Assembly (NCBI GenBank): GCA_903910745.1
Contig: CAIWAO010000139.1
Location: 1-64,000 of the forward strand
DNA length: 64,000 nucleotides
Direction: 5' to 3'
Origin: an uncultured Burkholderiales bacterium
Lineage (GTDB): Bacteria; Pseudomonadota; Gammaproteobacteria; Burkholderiales; Burkholderiaceae_C
The notes under the pieces were generated by a model. The model worked only from the letters and a program-made list of their open reading frames with translations. It was not told the origin of the DNA and ran no database searches. Positions 49,055 to 58,928 of the stretch are shown here, in pieces. Position 1 is the first letter of the stretch. Every line of letters begins with the position of its first letter. A program made the translations under genes and the position numbers.

Positions 49055-51463
49055 ATGCCTCTGTTTTCTTTTAAATCCAAAAAATCCCAGCCCCAAGCCG
49101 ACCAAGTGGCCTCGCCTAAAGAAAAACCCCCAGAATCCACACTGGGCAGATTACTGATCACGTTCTTCAGTTGGTCGATTGGACTATGCGTTGCAGGCTT
49201 TCTCTCAATTGGTATGTTGGTTTGTATGGCGTTGGCTATTGCCTATCCGCAACTGCCAGATATCTCAGATCTGGCAGATTACAGACCCAAACTCTCTATG
49301 AGGGTGTACTCTGTTGAGGGTAAAGTCATTGGTGAGTTCGGCGAGGAGCGAAGAACCCTCACCGCATTTAAAGATATACCTCAAGTCATGAAGGACGCGG
49401 TTCTCTCAATAGAGGATGCGCGCTTTTATCAACACGGTGGGGTGGATTATGTTGGACTGTTACGTGCCAGTATTGCCAACTTAGGACATGCAAAAAGTCA
49501 AGGCGCTTCCACAATCACCATGCAAGTTGCACGTAATGTTTACCTCTCCTCTGAGAAAACATTCACCCGAAAAATCTACGAAATACTTCTGACCTTAAAA
49601 CTTGAGCACATGCTCACTAAAGATCAGATCTTTGAAATCTATTTAAATCAGATATTCTTAGGCAACAGGGCGTATGGTTTTGCGGCTGCCTCTCAGGCCT
49701 ATTTTGGCAAACCACTGCAACAAATCTCAATCGCTGAAGCAGCGATGCTGGCGGGACTACCCAAGGCCCCGTCAGCTTACAACCCAATCAGCAACCCCAA
49801 ACGTGCACGCACCAGACAACAATACATTATCGAGCGGATGCTTGAAAATGGTTTCATAACCAAAGAACAAGCACAAATCGCCAAAGAAGAAGAGCTGCAC
49901 ATTCGCACAGGCGCAGTGGTGACTCAAACTCACGCAGAATACGTCGCTGAGATGGTTCGCCAGTTGATGTTTGCGCAGTACGGTCCCGACATCTATACCC
50001 GAGGCCTTAACGTTTTCACAACTATCAAAGCAGAGGATCAAGAGGTTGCATATCAAGCTCTCAGACGTGGCATCATGGATTATGAGCTACGCCAAGTTTA
50101 TAGAGGTCCTGAGAGATTTATCACACTCCCAACTGAGACCTCTGAGCTCGCAGATGCAATTGACGACGCACTTGTTGATCAAGGCGACAAAGGGGATCTA
50201 TTGTCAGCAGTTGTTCTTGAAGCTACCCCAAAGTTGGTGAGAGTCATGCGATTAAACAGTGAACTCATTGAGATCACAGGGGACGGCTTAAAGCCCGTCC
50301 AGTCAGGACTAAGTGAGAAAGCTCCACCCAATATCAAAATTCGACCAGGAGCGTTAATTAGAATTGTGAAAGATGCAACTAAAAACAGTTGGTCTATCAC
50401 CCAATTACCCGAGGTAGAGGGCGCATTTGTAGCAATAGATCCGAGAGACGGTGCTATTCGCTCTCTAGTAGGTGGTTTTGATTTTGAGAAAAATAAATTT
50501 AACCACGTCACCCAAGCCTGGAGACAACCGGGCTCTGGCTTTAAACCCTTTATTTACTCTGCAGCCCTTGAAAAAGGCTTCACCCCAACGACGATTATCA
50601 ATGATGCACCTCTATTTTTTGACGCCAGTGAAACTGGTGGACAGGCCTGGGAGCCTAAAAATTATGAAGGTACATTTGATGGTCCGCTACCACTGAAAAC
50701 CGGGTTAGCAAAATCAAAGAACATGATTTCCATCAGAATTTTGAACTCGATCGGCACCCACTACGCACAGAAATGGATATCTAGATTTGGGTTTGATCCT
50801 GAAAAACATCCCCCCTACTTAACCATGGCTCTCGGCGCTGGCTCAGCAACCCCCATGCAACTTGCTGTGGGCTACTCTGTGTTTGCAAACGGGGGGTTCT
50901 TAATGAATCCCTACCTCATCACTAAAGTAGTGGATCCCCTCGGCAAAGTCTTAACGGAGTACACACCCGCTGAGCAAGAGGATTCAGCAAGAGTTATCGA
51001 CCAACGCAATGCATTTATTATGTCTACCCTCTTGCAAGAGGTTGCCAGGGTGGGTACGGCAGCAAAGGCTCAAGCAGTCCTTAAACGCCCTGATATTTAC
51101 GGTAAAACGGGAACCACGAATGACTCATTAGACGCCTGGTTCTCTGGTTTTCAACCTACGCTCACAGCGATCACTTGGATTGGTTATGACACCCCCCGCA
51201 AGCTAGGGGATCATGAAACAGGAGGCGGACTTAGTCTTCCCGTTTGGATCCGCTATATGCAACAAGCGCTCAAAAACGTGCCTGTCACCGAGGTACCCCC
51301 ACCACCCACTGGGGTAGTGAAAGAGGGCGCTGATTGGTACTTCACCGAGTACACGAGGGGTAACGGTGTAAGCAGTGTTGGAATAGACGGTGGAGCTAAC
51401 AACTCAGAGAACAATAGCTCTAATGAAGAGCGAAAAAAGATATTAGATATCTTCAAGAATTAA
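49055..51463 (+). CDS. mrcA: Penicillin-binding protein 1A
   Basis: Class A PBP making and cross-linking glycan strands in the periplasm. Residues 30-68 hold the membrane anchor; the GT51 transglycosylase domain has SIEDARFYQHGGVDYVG with the catalytic Glu and GASTITMQVARN. The OB-like middle domain and the transpeptidase domain follow, with SGFK (SxxK), SKN (SxN) and KTGTT. The last 45 residues are Asn/Ser rich. The length of 802 aa is typical. Its 3' end overlaps the convergent cyaY by 4 bases. Confidence 0.97.
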   Translation: MPLFSFKSKKSQPQADQVASPKEKPPESTLGRLLITFFSWSIGLCVAGFLSIGMLVCMALAIAYPQLPDISDLADYRPKLSMRVYSVEGKVIGEFGEERRTLTAFKDIPQVMKDAVLSIEDARFYQHGGVDYVGLLRASIANLGHAKSQGASTITMQVARNVYLSSEKTFTRKIYEILLTLKLEHMLTKDQIFEIYLNQIFLGNRAYGFAAASQAYFGKPLQQISIAEAAMLAGLPKAPSAYNPISNPKRARTRQQYIIERMLENGFITKEQAQIAKEEELHIRTGAVVTQTHAEYVAEMVRQLMFAQYGPDIYTRGLNVFTTIKAEDQEVAYQALRRGIMDYELRQVYRGPERFITLPTETSELADAIDDALVDQGDKGDLLSAVVLEATPKLVRVMRLNSELIEITGDGLKPVQSGLSEKAPPNIKIRPGALIRIVKDATKNSWSITQLPEVEGAFVAIDPRDGAIRSLVGGFDFEKNKFNHVTQAWRQPGSGFKPFIYSAALEKGFTPTTIINDAPLFFDASETGGQAWEPKNYEGTFDGPLPLKTGLAKSKNMISIRILNSIGTHYAQKWISRFGFDPEKHPPYLTMALGAGSATPMQLAVGYSVFANGGFLMNPYLITKVVDPLGKVLTEYTPAEQEDSARVIDQRNAFIMSTLLQEVARVGTAAKAQAVLKRPDIYGKTGTTNDSLDAWFSGFQPTLTAITWIGYDTPRKLGDHETGGGLSLPVWIRYMQQALKNVPVTEVPPPPTGVVKEGADWYFTEYTRGNGVSSVGIDGGANNSENNSSNEERKKILDIFKN

Positions 51464-51795
51464 ATGGACGAGTTAAATTCCAACTGTAAGCCACTTTGAG
51501 TGCAAGCATCTTGGGTCAGTTGCCACCAAAACTCACCCTCCCCTTTGGTGTTAGCCCAACTATGTCCTTCGTAGCGGTAGTGATACCCACCTGATCGAGT
51601 CGCCAACCAAACCTCTTGAAGTGGTTTTTGAAGGTTGATGATAATCTGAGTTTTATTGGTAAATGTCAGTGTAATCATAGAGCCTACTCGCTGGTTGTCT
51701 ATGTCTGCATCAGACTCATCGTTGATTCGGTCACAATGCAGCTCAACCGTTTTAAGTAACGTTTCAGCAAGCTCTAAATACTCAGTATCAGTCAT
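51460..51795 (-). CDS. cyaY: Frataxin homologue CyaY
   Basis: Iron-binding regulator of iron-sulfur cluster assembly. The family pattern is present: MTDTEYLELAETLLKTVE, an acidic helix with Asp/Glu for iron, then GSMITLTFTNKTQIIINLQKP and EVWLATRSGGYHY with the FWWQLT end. The length of 111 aa is normal. Located between mrcA and lptM-lysA, the usual place in betaproteobacteria. Confidence 0.94.
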   Translation of the reverse strand: MTDTEYLELAETLLKTVELHCDRINDESDADIDNQRVGSMITLTFTNKTQIIINLQKPLQEVWLATRSGGYHYRYEGHSWANTKGEGEFWWQLTQDACTQSGLQLEFNSSI

Positions 51796-51916
51796 AGGTT
51801 TTAAGCTTTAAAGTTTTCGCAAAGAGACAAGATACCCAATGTATCGGTACAATTTGCAAATGGCAAAAGTTATTTTAAACATACAGAGTATCCAACATAA
51901 GGCGAAGGGTTAAAGT

Positions 51917-52180
51917 GTGAGCAAAAATAACACCCATCCCTTATTATTATTTTTGATTCTCTCTATATCAATCAGCTTTGCAGGTTGCGGGCAACGCTCA
52001 GGCCTATTCATACCCAGTGAGGATGAGGCTAAAAACAGAGCCTCATTGCCACAAATTATGAACCCTGTGCCTGCAAGCTCAAGAGCGACAAATACTTCTA
52101 AAGAAACTACGCCGACCGAGAATCCATCTATCAGCAATAGTACAAGAAAGCTTAACTCCACAGATACTGCTCCAAAATAG
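51917..52180 (+). CDS. lptM: Small lipoprotein, LptM-like
   Basis: Short lipoprotein of 87 aa with a signal peptide and lipobox SFAGCGQRSGL, the lipidated Cys at residue 24, followed by a low-complexity Ser/Thr/Pro/Asn-rich tail. Position right before lysA and the CGQ(K/R)G-L motif match LptM (YifL), which helps LptD oxidation and assembly in E. coli. GTG start with AAGGG ribosome binding site seven bases upstream. Six bases separate it from lysA. Confidence 0.85.
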   Translation: MSKNNTHPLLLFLILSISISFAGCGQRSGLFIPSEDEAKNRASLPQIMNPVPASSRATNTSKETTPTENPSISNSTRKLNSTDTAPK

Positions 52181-52186
52181 ATTTTT

Positions 52187-53461
52187 ATGACTACAACGCA
52201 CTTACCCGGCTCACCCTTTGTTCATTACAAGAACGATTCCCTCATGATGGAGGAGGTAGCGCTTTCTCAATTGATTGCAGAATACGGCACACCACTCTTT
52301 GCATACTCAAAGGCAGCAATGATTCATGCGCTTGATGCATACGAGCGGGCATTTAAGGGTCGCCGAGCAAGAATTCACTATGCTATGAAGGCCAATTCAT
52401 CTCTAGGCGTACTACGCGTTTTTGCACAAAGAGGGTGTGGATTTGATATTGTCTCAGGCGGGGAGTTGGCCCGCGTTTTAGCTGCTGGCGGCAAAGCCGA
52501 TCACATTATCTTCTCAGGTGTTGGCAAAACCAGAACCGAGATTAAAGCAGCGCTTCAAGCCGGAATATGCTGCTTCAACGTAGAGAGCGAGGCCGAATTA
52601 GATGTGCTCAATGAAGTAGCGCTGGAGAGTCAAAAAATAGCCCCTATCAGTCTGAGAGTGAATCCAAATGTAGACGCGAAAACTCACCCCTACATCTCCA
52701 CAGGACTGAAAGACAACAAATTTGGGATCGCTCACGAAAGAGCACTAGAGACCTACAAACGGGCAGCCACCCTTAAAGGTTTAATGATCAAAGGCATAGA
52801 TTGTCATATTGGATCTCAAATCACTGAGATCTCTCCCTATGAGGACGCTGTCTCGCGTGTACTTGATTTGGTGGACGAGATTGAGAAGTCTGGCATCCGG
52901 ATTGAGCACTTGGACTTTGGGGGCGGACTTGGTATTGATTACGCCGGAGAGACTCCACCTCCTGCAGATAAATTATGGTCTAAGCTATTTGAGTTACTAG
53001 ACTCACGTGGCTACGCGGACAGGATGATTTTTGTAGAGCCCGGTAGATCTTTGATCGGCAATGCAGGGGTTTGCTTAACAAAGATTGAGTATCTAAAAAC
53101 TGGTGAGCACAAAAACTTTTGTATCGTTGATGCCGCAATGAACGACCTCCCTCGCCCCGCAATGTATGAAGCATTTCACGGTATTGTCCCAGTTCAAATT
53201 GATTCAAACAACACCTCTGGATTGGTCTACGATGTGGTTGGACCAGTTTGTGAAAGCGGGGATTGGTTAGGCAGAGATAGAAGCCTGAGCGTTCAGGTTG
53301 GCGACGGATTAGCCATTCTCTCAGCGGGCGCTTACTGCATGAGCATGTCAAGCAACTACAACTCAAGAGGGCGGGCTGCTGAGGTACTTGTTGATCTTAA
53401 CAAAACCTCTCTAATCAGGCGGCGTGAGACGATTGAAGATTTAATTCGTCAAGAAACCTGA
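52187..53461 (+). CDS. lysA: Diaminopimelate decarboxylase
   Basis: Last step of lysine synthesis, PLP-dependent decarboxylation of meso-diaminopimelate. PLP lysine K68 in HYAMKANSS; GFDIVSGGEL, HIGSQI, DFGGGLGIDY and the substrate loop EPGRSL follow, with C-terminal GPVCESGD and GAYCMSM. The length of 424 aa is standard. Cotranscribed with lptM; convergent with msrQ. Confidence 0.97.
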   Translation: MTTTHLPGSPFVHYKNDSLMMEEVALSQLIAEYGTPLFAYSKAAMIHALDAYERAFKGRRARIHYAMKANSSLGVLRVFAQRGCGFDIVSGGELARVLAAGGKADHIIFSGVGKTRTEIKAALQAGICCFNVESEAELDVLNEVALESQKIAPISLRVNPNVDAKTHPYISTGLKDNKFGIAHERALETYKRAATLKGLMIKGIDCHIGSQITEISPYEDAVSRVLDLVDEIEKSGIRIEHLDFGGGLGIDYAGETPPPADKLWSKLFELLDSRGYADRMIFVEPGRSLIGNAGVCLTKIEYLKTGEHKNFCIVDAAMNDLPRPAMYEAFHGIVPVQIDSNNTSGLVYDVVGPVCESGDWLGRDRSLSVQVGDGLAILSAGAYCMSMSSNYNSRGRAAEVLVDLNKTSLIRRRETIEDLIRQET

Positions 53462-53485
53462 GGATAAAGAGGGGTGACTTGTAAG

Positions 53486-54103
53486 CTATTTCAAATTCAA
53501 CGTCGCTTGAAGTTTTCTGCCTAATCGCCACAACAAAAGCGCGCCCAATATCGCCCCGTAAATAATGACCTCAGTAAAGTTGTGCTTGGCTGACTTCATC
53601 CAGTAAAAGTGAATGACCGCTAAAAAGGCAATGAGGTAGACCAACATGTGAAGGGTCTGCCAGTTTTTTGCCCCCATTTTTTTTATAGCGAAATTGTTAG
53701 AGGTCAAAGCCAGCGCCCCTAAACATATCCACCCCACAAAGCCCACCAATATGAAGGGGCGCTTGAAGATATCGTTAGCTATGTCGTCCCAATCGAACCC
53801 CATATCAAAGCCAGCGTAACAAAATAGGTGCAAGCTTGCGTATACAAAAACACTCACTCCAATCATTCTTCTAAAACGCAGTAACGCAGGTGTTTTACTC
53901 ATCACCCTTAAGGGAGTGATGAACAAAACAACGCAAAGTATTCTAATCGTCCAGTCTCCAGTGCTGCGAATCAGGGCCTCTGCAGGGTTTGCGCCGAGTT
54001 GATCGTTCAAAGTTTTACTGAGCAGCCAAAGAAAAGGGAGCGCGCAAAAAATCAAGCAAAGCTTCTTCGCATGTGAATTCAAAAACCAGGCTCGAATGTT
54101 CAA
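53486..54103 (-). CDS. msrQ: Haem-binding membrane subunit MsrQ (YedZ)
   Basis: Inner-membrane b-type haem protein that feeds quinol-derived electrons to MsrP for repair of oxidised methionine in periplasmic proteins. Six hydrophobic helices and conserved histidines in VYASLHLFCYA, NWQTLHMLVYL and LAVIHFYWM fit the ferric-reductase-like domain. The length of 205 aa is normal. It lies 31 bases after msrP. Confidence 0.93.
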   Translation of the reverse strand: MNIRAWFLNSHAKKLCLIFCALPFLWLLSKTLNDQLGANPAEALIRSTGDWTIRILCVVLFITPLRVMSKTPALLRFRRMIGVSVFVYASLHLFCYAGFDMGFDWDDIANDIFKRPFILVGFVGWICLGALALTSNNFAIKKMGAKNWQTLHMLVYLIAFLAVIHFYWMKSAKHNFTEVIIYGAILGALLLWRLGRKLQATLNLK

Positions 54104-54134
54104 TTTTTATATGCCAAAGAAAGATGGGGAAAGT

Positions 54135-55160
54135 TTAAAAGTTCTTTTGTAAATCCATACCGGCGTATAACTGGCCGACCTGCGGCTCGTAGCCATTGAA
54201 CATCAACGTTTTTCTTTTCTTTGCAAAAAGACCGTCCTCACCTATCCTGCGCTCAGTGGCTTGACTCCAACGAGGGTGGTCAACATTGGGATTCACATTT
54301 GAATAAAATCCGTACTCGTTTGCTGCAGCCTTGTTCCACGCTGTAGAAGGCATCTTCTCAACGAACCTGATTTTCACAATACTTTTGGCGCTCTTAAAGC
54401 CGTACTTCCATGGTACGACCAACCTAACAGGTGCACCACTTTGATTGGGAAGTACTTCGCCGTACATGCCAAAAGAGAGCAGTGTTAAAGGGTTCATTGC
54501 TTCGTCCATCCTAAGACCCTCTGTGTAGGGCCAGTCCAAAATACCAGAACCAACAAATGGCATCGTTTTAGGGTCAGCCAGGCTCACGAACTCTACAAAC
54601 TTTGCATTCCCAAGGGGCTCCACTTTGTTGATCAACTCAGACATTGAATAACCAACCCACGGGATCACCATAGACCAACCTTCAACACAACGCATACGAT
54701 AGATGCGCTCCTCCATTGGATGCACTTTTAACAAATCTTCTAGAGTGATCTTCATTGGTTTTTTAACAAGCCCCTCCACCTGGACACTCCAGGGAGATGT
54801 TTTTAAAGTGTGAGCATTTTTAACCGGATCCCCTTTATCTGTACCAAATTCGTAATAGTTGTTATAAGAAGATGCATCGGCGTAGCCAGTCACCTTCTCC
54901 ATAACGTAAGCTCCAGGGGCGTTTGAATGCAAGCCTGGGAGCGGAGCCAATTTCCCTCCTCCCGTCGTTGTAACAATAGGTAAAGTCGTATTAGTTTGTG
55001 CTCCGGCATTCAAAACTGAACCAGTTGCACCCATGATCATTCCAGCACTACTCAACTGCTTTAATAAACTTCTGCGCCCCTCAAAGTGCTCTCTAGGCGT
55101 AATCTCCTTGGTTAAAACATCTTGTATGCGCTGCTCTGAAGATTTAATCCACATGGTCAT
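54135..55160 (-). CDS. msrP: Periplasmic methionine sulfoxide reductase, catalytic subunit MsrP (YedY)
   Basis: Molybdopterin enzyme reducing protein-bound methionine sulfoxide in the periplasm. A Tat signal with twin arginine at residues 29-30 ([13 protein letters not shown]) precedes the sulfite-oxidase-like fold; the molybdenum-binding Cys is in [15 protein letters not shown] and the region [16 protein letters not shown] is typical. The length of 341 aa is a little over E. coli YedY. Export depends on Tat, whose genes are at 20063-21787. Confidence 0.95.
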   Translation of the reverse strand: MTMWIKSSEQRIQDVLTKEITPREHFEGRRSLLKQLSSAGMIMGATGSVLNAGAQTNTTLPIVTTTGGGKLAPLPGLHSNAPGAYVMEKVTGYADASSYNNYYEFGTDKGDPVKNAHTLKTSPWSVQVEGLVKKPMKITLEDLLKVHPMEERIYRMRCVEGWSMVIPWVGYSMSELINKVEPLGNAKFVEFVSLADPKTMPFVGSGILDWPYTEGLRMDEAMNPLTLLSFGMYGEVLPNQSGAPVRLVVPWKYGFKSAKSIVKIRFVEKMPSTAWNKAAANEYGFYSNVNPNVDHPRWSQATERRIGEDGLFAKKRKTLMFNGYEPQVGQLYAGMDLQKNF

Positions 55161-55403
55161 CTCTCAAAAAAATTTAAAAATACTGCAATACTGCAAATAT
55201 ACGGCCATCTTACGCCAATGCTAACCAACTAAGGATTGATTGCAATACTATTTCGCAGTTCCCCTAATCTCACTAGGTCTTTATTTAGTGAATGTTTTGC
55301 GACTTTTGTCGACTCTGAAACTAAACAATGCATTGAATGACATTTTTAATTTGGTGCAGTTCTGCGAGTTGGGCAATTTTCTGCAGAAAAATCAATCGCC
55401 ATT

Positions 55404-55431
55404 AAAAAAGCCGCTCGTTTAAGAAGCGGCT
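55404..55431 (-). terminator. Rho-independent terminator after cytochrome c4 gene
   Basis: On the minus strand AGCCGCT (55425-55431) and AGCGGCT (55409-55415) form a 7-base GC-rich stem over a 9-base loop, followed by TTTTTT. It begins 27 bases after the stop of the cytochrome gene. Textbook form. Confidence 0.88.
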
Positions 55432-55457
55432 CTTTGAAATTAACACATTAGATGTTT

Positions 55458-56093
55458 TTAGTGCAGTCCAGCAATATAGTCTGATACAGCTTGAATCTCT
55501 TTATCGTTAAGCTTAGCTGCGACCATTGTCATTTGCACGCTATTGTTGCGAACACCTGCTCTAAAATTTTGTAGTTGAGTTACTGTGTAATCTTGGTGTT
55601 GGCCACTCAGGCGTGGGTACTGTGAGGGTATGCCGGCTCCGGTTGGGCTGTGACAACCTGCGCATGCTGCAATTTGACGATCAGCAATCCCGCCTTTGTA
55701 AATCTTCTCACCAAGAGCGACCAACTCTTTGTCTTTGGCAAAACCGTGCTTAGGCTCTTTTGTTGTCAGCCAAGCAGCTACGTTTTTCATATCATCTTCA
55801 CTGAGCGTTGCTGCCATGCCAGTCATCACCGCATTAGCCCGCTTACCGGATTTAAATTCTTGGAGCTGTTTAACTAAATACTCAGGGTGCTGGTGCGCAA
55901 GTTTTGGATTGGTCGTTATTGCGGAGTTACCATCTGCTCCGTGACAAGCCGCACATGCAGCAAAGCTAGCTTCGCCTTTAGCGAGATCAGGTTTTGCAGG
56001 CGCAGATGATTTGGCCTCTTCTGCGGCAAAGGAAGTGGACAGTGTAGTTAAAGCAACTACACCAGATAAAATTAAAGATGAAATAAGCTTCAT
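55458..56093 (-). CDS. Di-haem cytochrome c4
   Basis: Periplasmic two-domain cytochrome c that probably carries electrons from the bc1 complex to a terminal oxidase. A Sec signal peptide covers residues 1-23 (cleaved at SFA). Haem motifs CAACH and CAGCH mark the two halves, each with a distal Met (VMTGMAATL and VQMTMVAAK). The length of 211 aa fits cytochrome c4. In betaproteobacteria it is divergent from engB, as here. Confidence 0.93.
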   Translation of the reverse strand: MKLISSLILSGVVALTTLSTSFAAEEAKSSAPAKPDLAKGEASFAACAACHGADGNSAITTNPKLAHQHPEYLVKQLQEFKSGKRANAVMTGMAATLSEDDMKNVAAWLTTKEPKHGFAKDKELVALGEKIYKGGIADRQIAACAGCHSPTGAGIPSQYPRLSGQHQDYTVTQLQNFRAGVRNNSVQMTMVAAKLNDKEIQAVSDYIAGLH

Positions 56094-56192
56094 GGTGTTC
56101 TATTTTTGGATCAGGGGAAACCCCAAACATTAGATTCTACAATGTACGGTGCCCTCAACTATACATCTGTGGGTTAAATTCCTTAGAAAATT

Positions 56193-57023
56193 ATGCCCCA
56201 AACGCCAAAGTCGAATACGCCCCCACGCAAAATCTCCCCAAAAAGGAGTACCCCCGCCGTGCAAACACAAGCCCGTGTGAGCCCATCAGACGCCGAAAGC
56301 GCAGCCGCAGAGACGGCAAAAGAAGCAATCGGCTGGCTTCATACGGCGCGCTTTTTAACCACCGCCGCTCAAATGCACCACTTACCGGCATATGACTTGC
56401 CTGAAATTGCCTTTGTTGGACGCTCCAATGCGGGCAAATCTACCTCGATCAATGTTCTAACCCAACAAAAAAAGCTGGCCTTTGCGTCTAAAACTCCGGG
56501 GAGAACTCAGCACATCAATTTGTTTGCATTAGGCCGACAAGGGCAATCTGATGCTGTTTTGGCTGATTTACCTGGTTACGGCTATGCAGCAGTGCCCAAA
56601 AGCGACAAAATTCGTTGGCAACAAGTCATGGCAAACTATTTGATCACGCGCCCAAACTTGAAGGGCGTCGTTTTACTTTGCGATCCTAGGCACGGACTGA
56701 CTGAACTAGATGACATACTTTTAGATATCTTGAGACCCAGGGTTGAAGAAGGGCTGAAGTTTTTGGTACTTTTAACCAAAGCGGATAAACTTAATAAAGC
56801 TGAAGCGGCTAAGGCCCTGTCCATCGCAAAACTTCAATCCTCAGGAGGGATTGTTCAATTATTTTCTGCTCTTAAAAAACAAGGTGTAGCCCAGGCAAGC
56901 CAAATTCTTTGGGACTGGGTGCACAAAGAAAATGTCCCCCTCCACCGGGCAGCTGAATCTACGATTTTGGATACAGAAAAAGATGACCCAGAAGACACCG
57001 AGGAAGTGCAACCACTAGTGTAG
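56193..57023 (+). CDS. engB: Ribosome biogenesis GTPase EngB/YsxC
   Basis: Essential GTPase for 50S subunit assembly. G1 GRSNAGKST is at residues 76-84, G3 DLPGYGYA near 127, G4 TKAD near 193 and G5-like SALK near 220. At 276 aa it is longer than the usual 200-220: about 50 low-complexity Pro/Ser/Ala residues precede the domain and an acidic tail DTEKDDPEDTEEVQ follows. Inner ATG starts are unsuitable until the Met at residue 61. It diverges from the cytochrome c4 gene. Confidence 0.94.
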   Translation: MPQTPKSNTPPRKISPKRSTPAVQTQARVSPSDAESAAAETAKEAIGWLHTARFLTTAAQMHHLPAYDLPEIAFVGRSNAGKSTSINVLTQQKKLAFASKTPGRTQHINLFALGRQGQSDAVLADLPGYGYAAVPKSDKIRWQQVMANYLITRPNLKGVVLLCDPRHGLTELDDILLDILRPRVEEGLKFLVLLTKADKLNKAEAAKALSIAKLQSSGGIVQLFSALKKQGVAQASQILWDWVHKENVPLHRAAESTILDTEKDDPEDTEEVQPLV

Positions 57024-57041
57024 AGGGGACTGGGGACTTTC

Positions 57042-57995
57042 TCAGTAAAGGGAAGCTCCTCCCTTGGGGCGGGTTTTAAAGCGTCTGTGTACCCAGTAAT
57101 ATTGATCTGGCATCTGAGCAATAAGGCTCTCTAACTCCAGGTTCATTCGAGCCGTATCGGCCTCTAGGTCATGAGATGGGAAGTTATCCCAAACGCTCCC
57201 TACTTTGATTTCGTAACCCGTGTCGCAAATTTGAGTTGTAACCGTAACCACCTTTGCTTTACCAATCTTAGCAAACCGAGACAAAGAGGTTACGGTCGCC
57301 GCCATTTGAGTGTAAAAGGGCACAAATACAGTGTCTTTTTCTCCAAAATCCATATCTGGTAATAGGTAAAGAACTGAGCCTGAGCTAAGCGCGCGAACAA
57401 TCTCAGATACACCTTGCACTTTTCTAAATAATTTCACATCCCCAAATCGCTTTCTGCCAGCATAGACCCAATCATCGGCCTCTTGACTCGACTGCTGCGT
57501 AAAAATAGTGGTGAGACGACGAGGGCTCTCAATAGCAAGTGCGGTCCAGCCTGCATCTAGTCCAACGAAATGAGGAGCAAAAATCACAAGTCCTTCGGGC
57601 TTATTTTCAAGATCAGTATTAGTCTCAGGTTCAGCAAAATGGCACTGTTCGGATGCTGTACTCTCAGATGAGAAGCTATGCAATTTAAGCATTGACAAGG
57701 CCTGTGGGTCGCCGGTGACTTTAAGTCTAGCTCGAACTTTATCCTCACTCGCGTGCCAAAGCCAACTCCTGTCCAATAGTGCTTGTATGACCCGTACAAA
57801 ATTGTCTTTGGCTAAACGCTCTCTTTCCCCCAAGTCTAGATCGGGAAAACACAACTTTAAATTGGTTCTGACAATATGTCTGCGCCTAGATGCTATCCAC
57901 CAAAGTAGGGCCCCCAAGAATACTCCCAAACCTCTAAGAAGAGGTAGTGGTATGAACCTCAAACACTCTACCAAAGATAACAACAGTTTACGCAT
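57042..57995 (-). CDS. Lipid A biosynthesis acyltransferase (LpxL/LpxM family), second copy
   Basis: Inner-membrane acyltransferase adding a secondary acyl chain to Kdo2-lipid A. The HX4D/E catalytic motif reads HFVGLD (residues about 142-147) in APHFVGLDAGW; the later LLPDMDFGEKDTVFVPFY region is typical of the family. N-terminal helix at residues 12-35. Length 317 aa. Its start overlaps the end of the paralogous upstream gene by 8 bases. Which of the two performs lauroyl or myristoyl transfer cannot be told. Confidence 0.92.
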   Translation of the reverse strand: MRKLLLSLVECLRFIPLPLLRGLGVFLGALLWWIASRRRHIVRTNLKLCFPDLDLGERERLAKDNFVRVIQALLDRSWLWHASEDKVRARLKVTGDPQALSMLKLHSFSSESTASEQCHFAEPETNTDLENKPEGLVIFAPHFVGLDAGWTALAIESPRRLTTIFTQQSSQEADDWVYAGRKRFGDVKLFRKVQGVSEIVRALSSGSVLYLLPDMDFGEKDTVFVPFYTQMAATVTSLSRFAKIGKAKVVTVTTQICDTGYEIKVGSVWDNFPSHDLEADTARMNLELESLIAQMPDQYYWVHRRFKTRPKGGASLY

Positions 57996-58881
57996 CCTTG
58001 TTTGCGCCCACGACTGAGGACTTGGTGTGAACAGTCTCCCTGGGTTGCTTACCCCTGTTGTAACCCCAAAGATATTGGTCAGGCTCTTTAAGGATCAACT
58101 CCTCTAAGGCCTTGTTCATTCTTTTTGCAGCCTCCTCTATTGAAATAGACTTATCGTCTATGCCGTAGTGACTCAAATCACTAAAATAACATTTATATCT
58201 TGCACCTGGCAAGCGTTTGCACCAAGCTAAAACAATTAATGATCCAGTTTGTTGGGCAATCTTAGGCAGAAGTGTCATGGTGTAAACATCCCGTCCAAAA
58301 AATGGGGCCCAAACTCCCAGTCCTTTGGGTGGTACTTGATCAGGCAATATGGCTGTATATCCACCCGCCTTAAGGTGTTTAAGAATTGTTCTTACACCGG
58401 ATAGGGTTGTTGGAACAAATTTTAAATACCTACGAGACCTAAAACGGGTGAGCAAATTTTCTAGCCATTCTTTGCGAGCTGGTCTGTAAAGCGCAATCAT
58501 ATCCCCGTATTTAGGTCCGAATACCTCACCCAATAATTGCGCCCCCATCTCCCAACAGCCAAGATGGGGCGCCAAGAAAATTACGCCTCGCCCCTGGTCT
58601 AAAGCTTTTTCAATAAAACCAATTTCGTCGATTTCAGATCTCTGAAGGGCCATGATGTTTGCCCCCCTTGCCCATAGCCAGGGTATTTCGCCGACCAATT
58701 TACCAGCGGAGGAGACCGCCCCCTTGGTTTGCTTCCAGCTAAGCCCTGCATGCCCCGTATTGACTAAAAACTGAGCCCTGTAACTAGCTGAGGACCACCA
58801 AACAATCCAACCCACGAGTGCACCCATGCCAAGCATCAACTGCAAGGGAACAAATGAAAGAAGTCTAAAGAAACGATACAT
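57988..58881 (-). CDS. Lipid A biosynthesis acyltransferase (LpxL/LpxM family), first copy
   Basis: Paralogue of the next gene with the same role. HX4E motif HLGCWE (near residue 107) in APHLGCWEMGAQ, followed by ILPDQVPPKGLGVWAPFFGR. One N-terminal membrane helix; 297 aa. It diverges from metK across the riboswitch-containing gap, as in many Burkholderiales. The tandem arrangement suggests two acylation steps in one operon. Confidence 0.93.
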   Translation of the reverse strand: MYRFFRLLSFVPLQLMLGMGALVGWIVWWSSASYRAQFLVNTGHAGLSWKQTKGAVSSAGKLVGEIPWLWARGANIMALQRSEIDEIGFIEKALDQGRGVIFLAPHLGCWEMGAQLLGEVFGPKYGDMIALYRPARKEWLENLLTRFRSRRYLKFVPTTLSGVRTILKHLKAGGYTAILPDQVPPKGLGVWAPFFGRDVYTMTLLPKIAQQTGSLIVLAWCKRLPGARYKCYFSDLSHYGIDDKSISIEEAAKRMNKALEELILKEPDQYLWGYNRGKQPRETVHTKSSVVGANKDA

Positions 58882-58894
58882 TTTTTTAAGAAAA

Positions 58895-58922
58895 TTGTTC
58901 TATTTTCAATTTTGGTTACAAT
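58895..58922 (+). promoter_or_regulatory. Promoter of metK
   Basis: TACAAT (-10, 58917-58922) lies 16 bases after TTGTTC (-35, 58895-58900, weak). The expected start of transcription, about 58929, coincides with the first base of the riboswitch P1 stem, which supports both calls. Confidence 0.5.
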
Positions 58923-58928
58923 ACAGAT

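Noticed and set aside
55240-55422. 60-codon frame between msrP and the cytochrome c4 gene
   Set aside because: No ribosome binding site or similarity, and its 3' end runs into the cytochrome c4 terminator.
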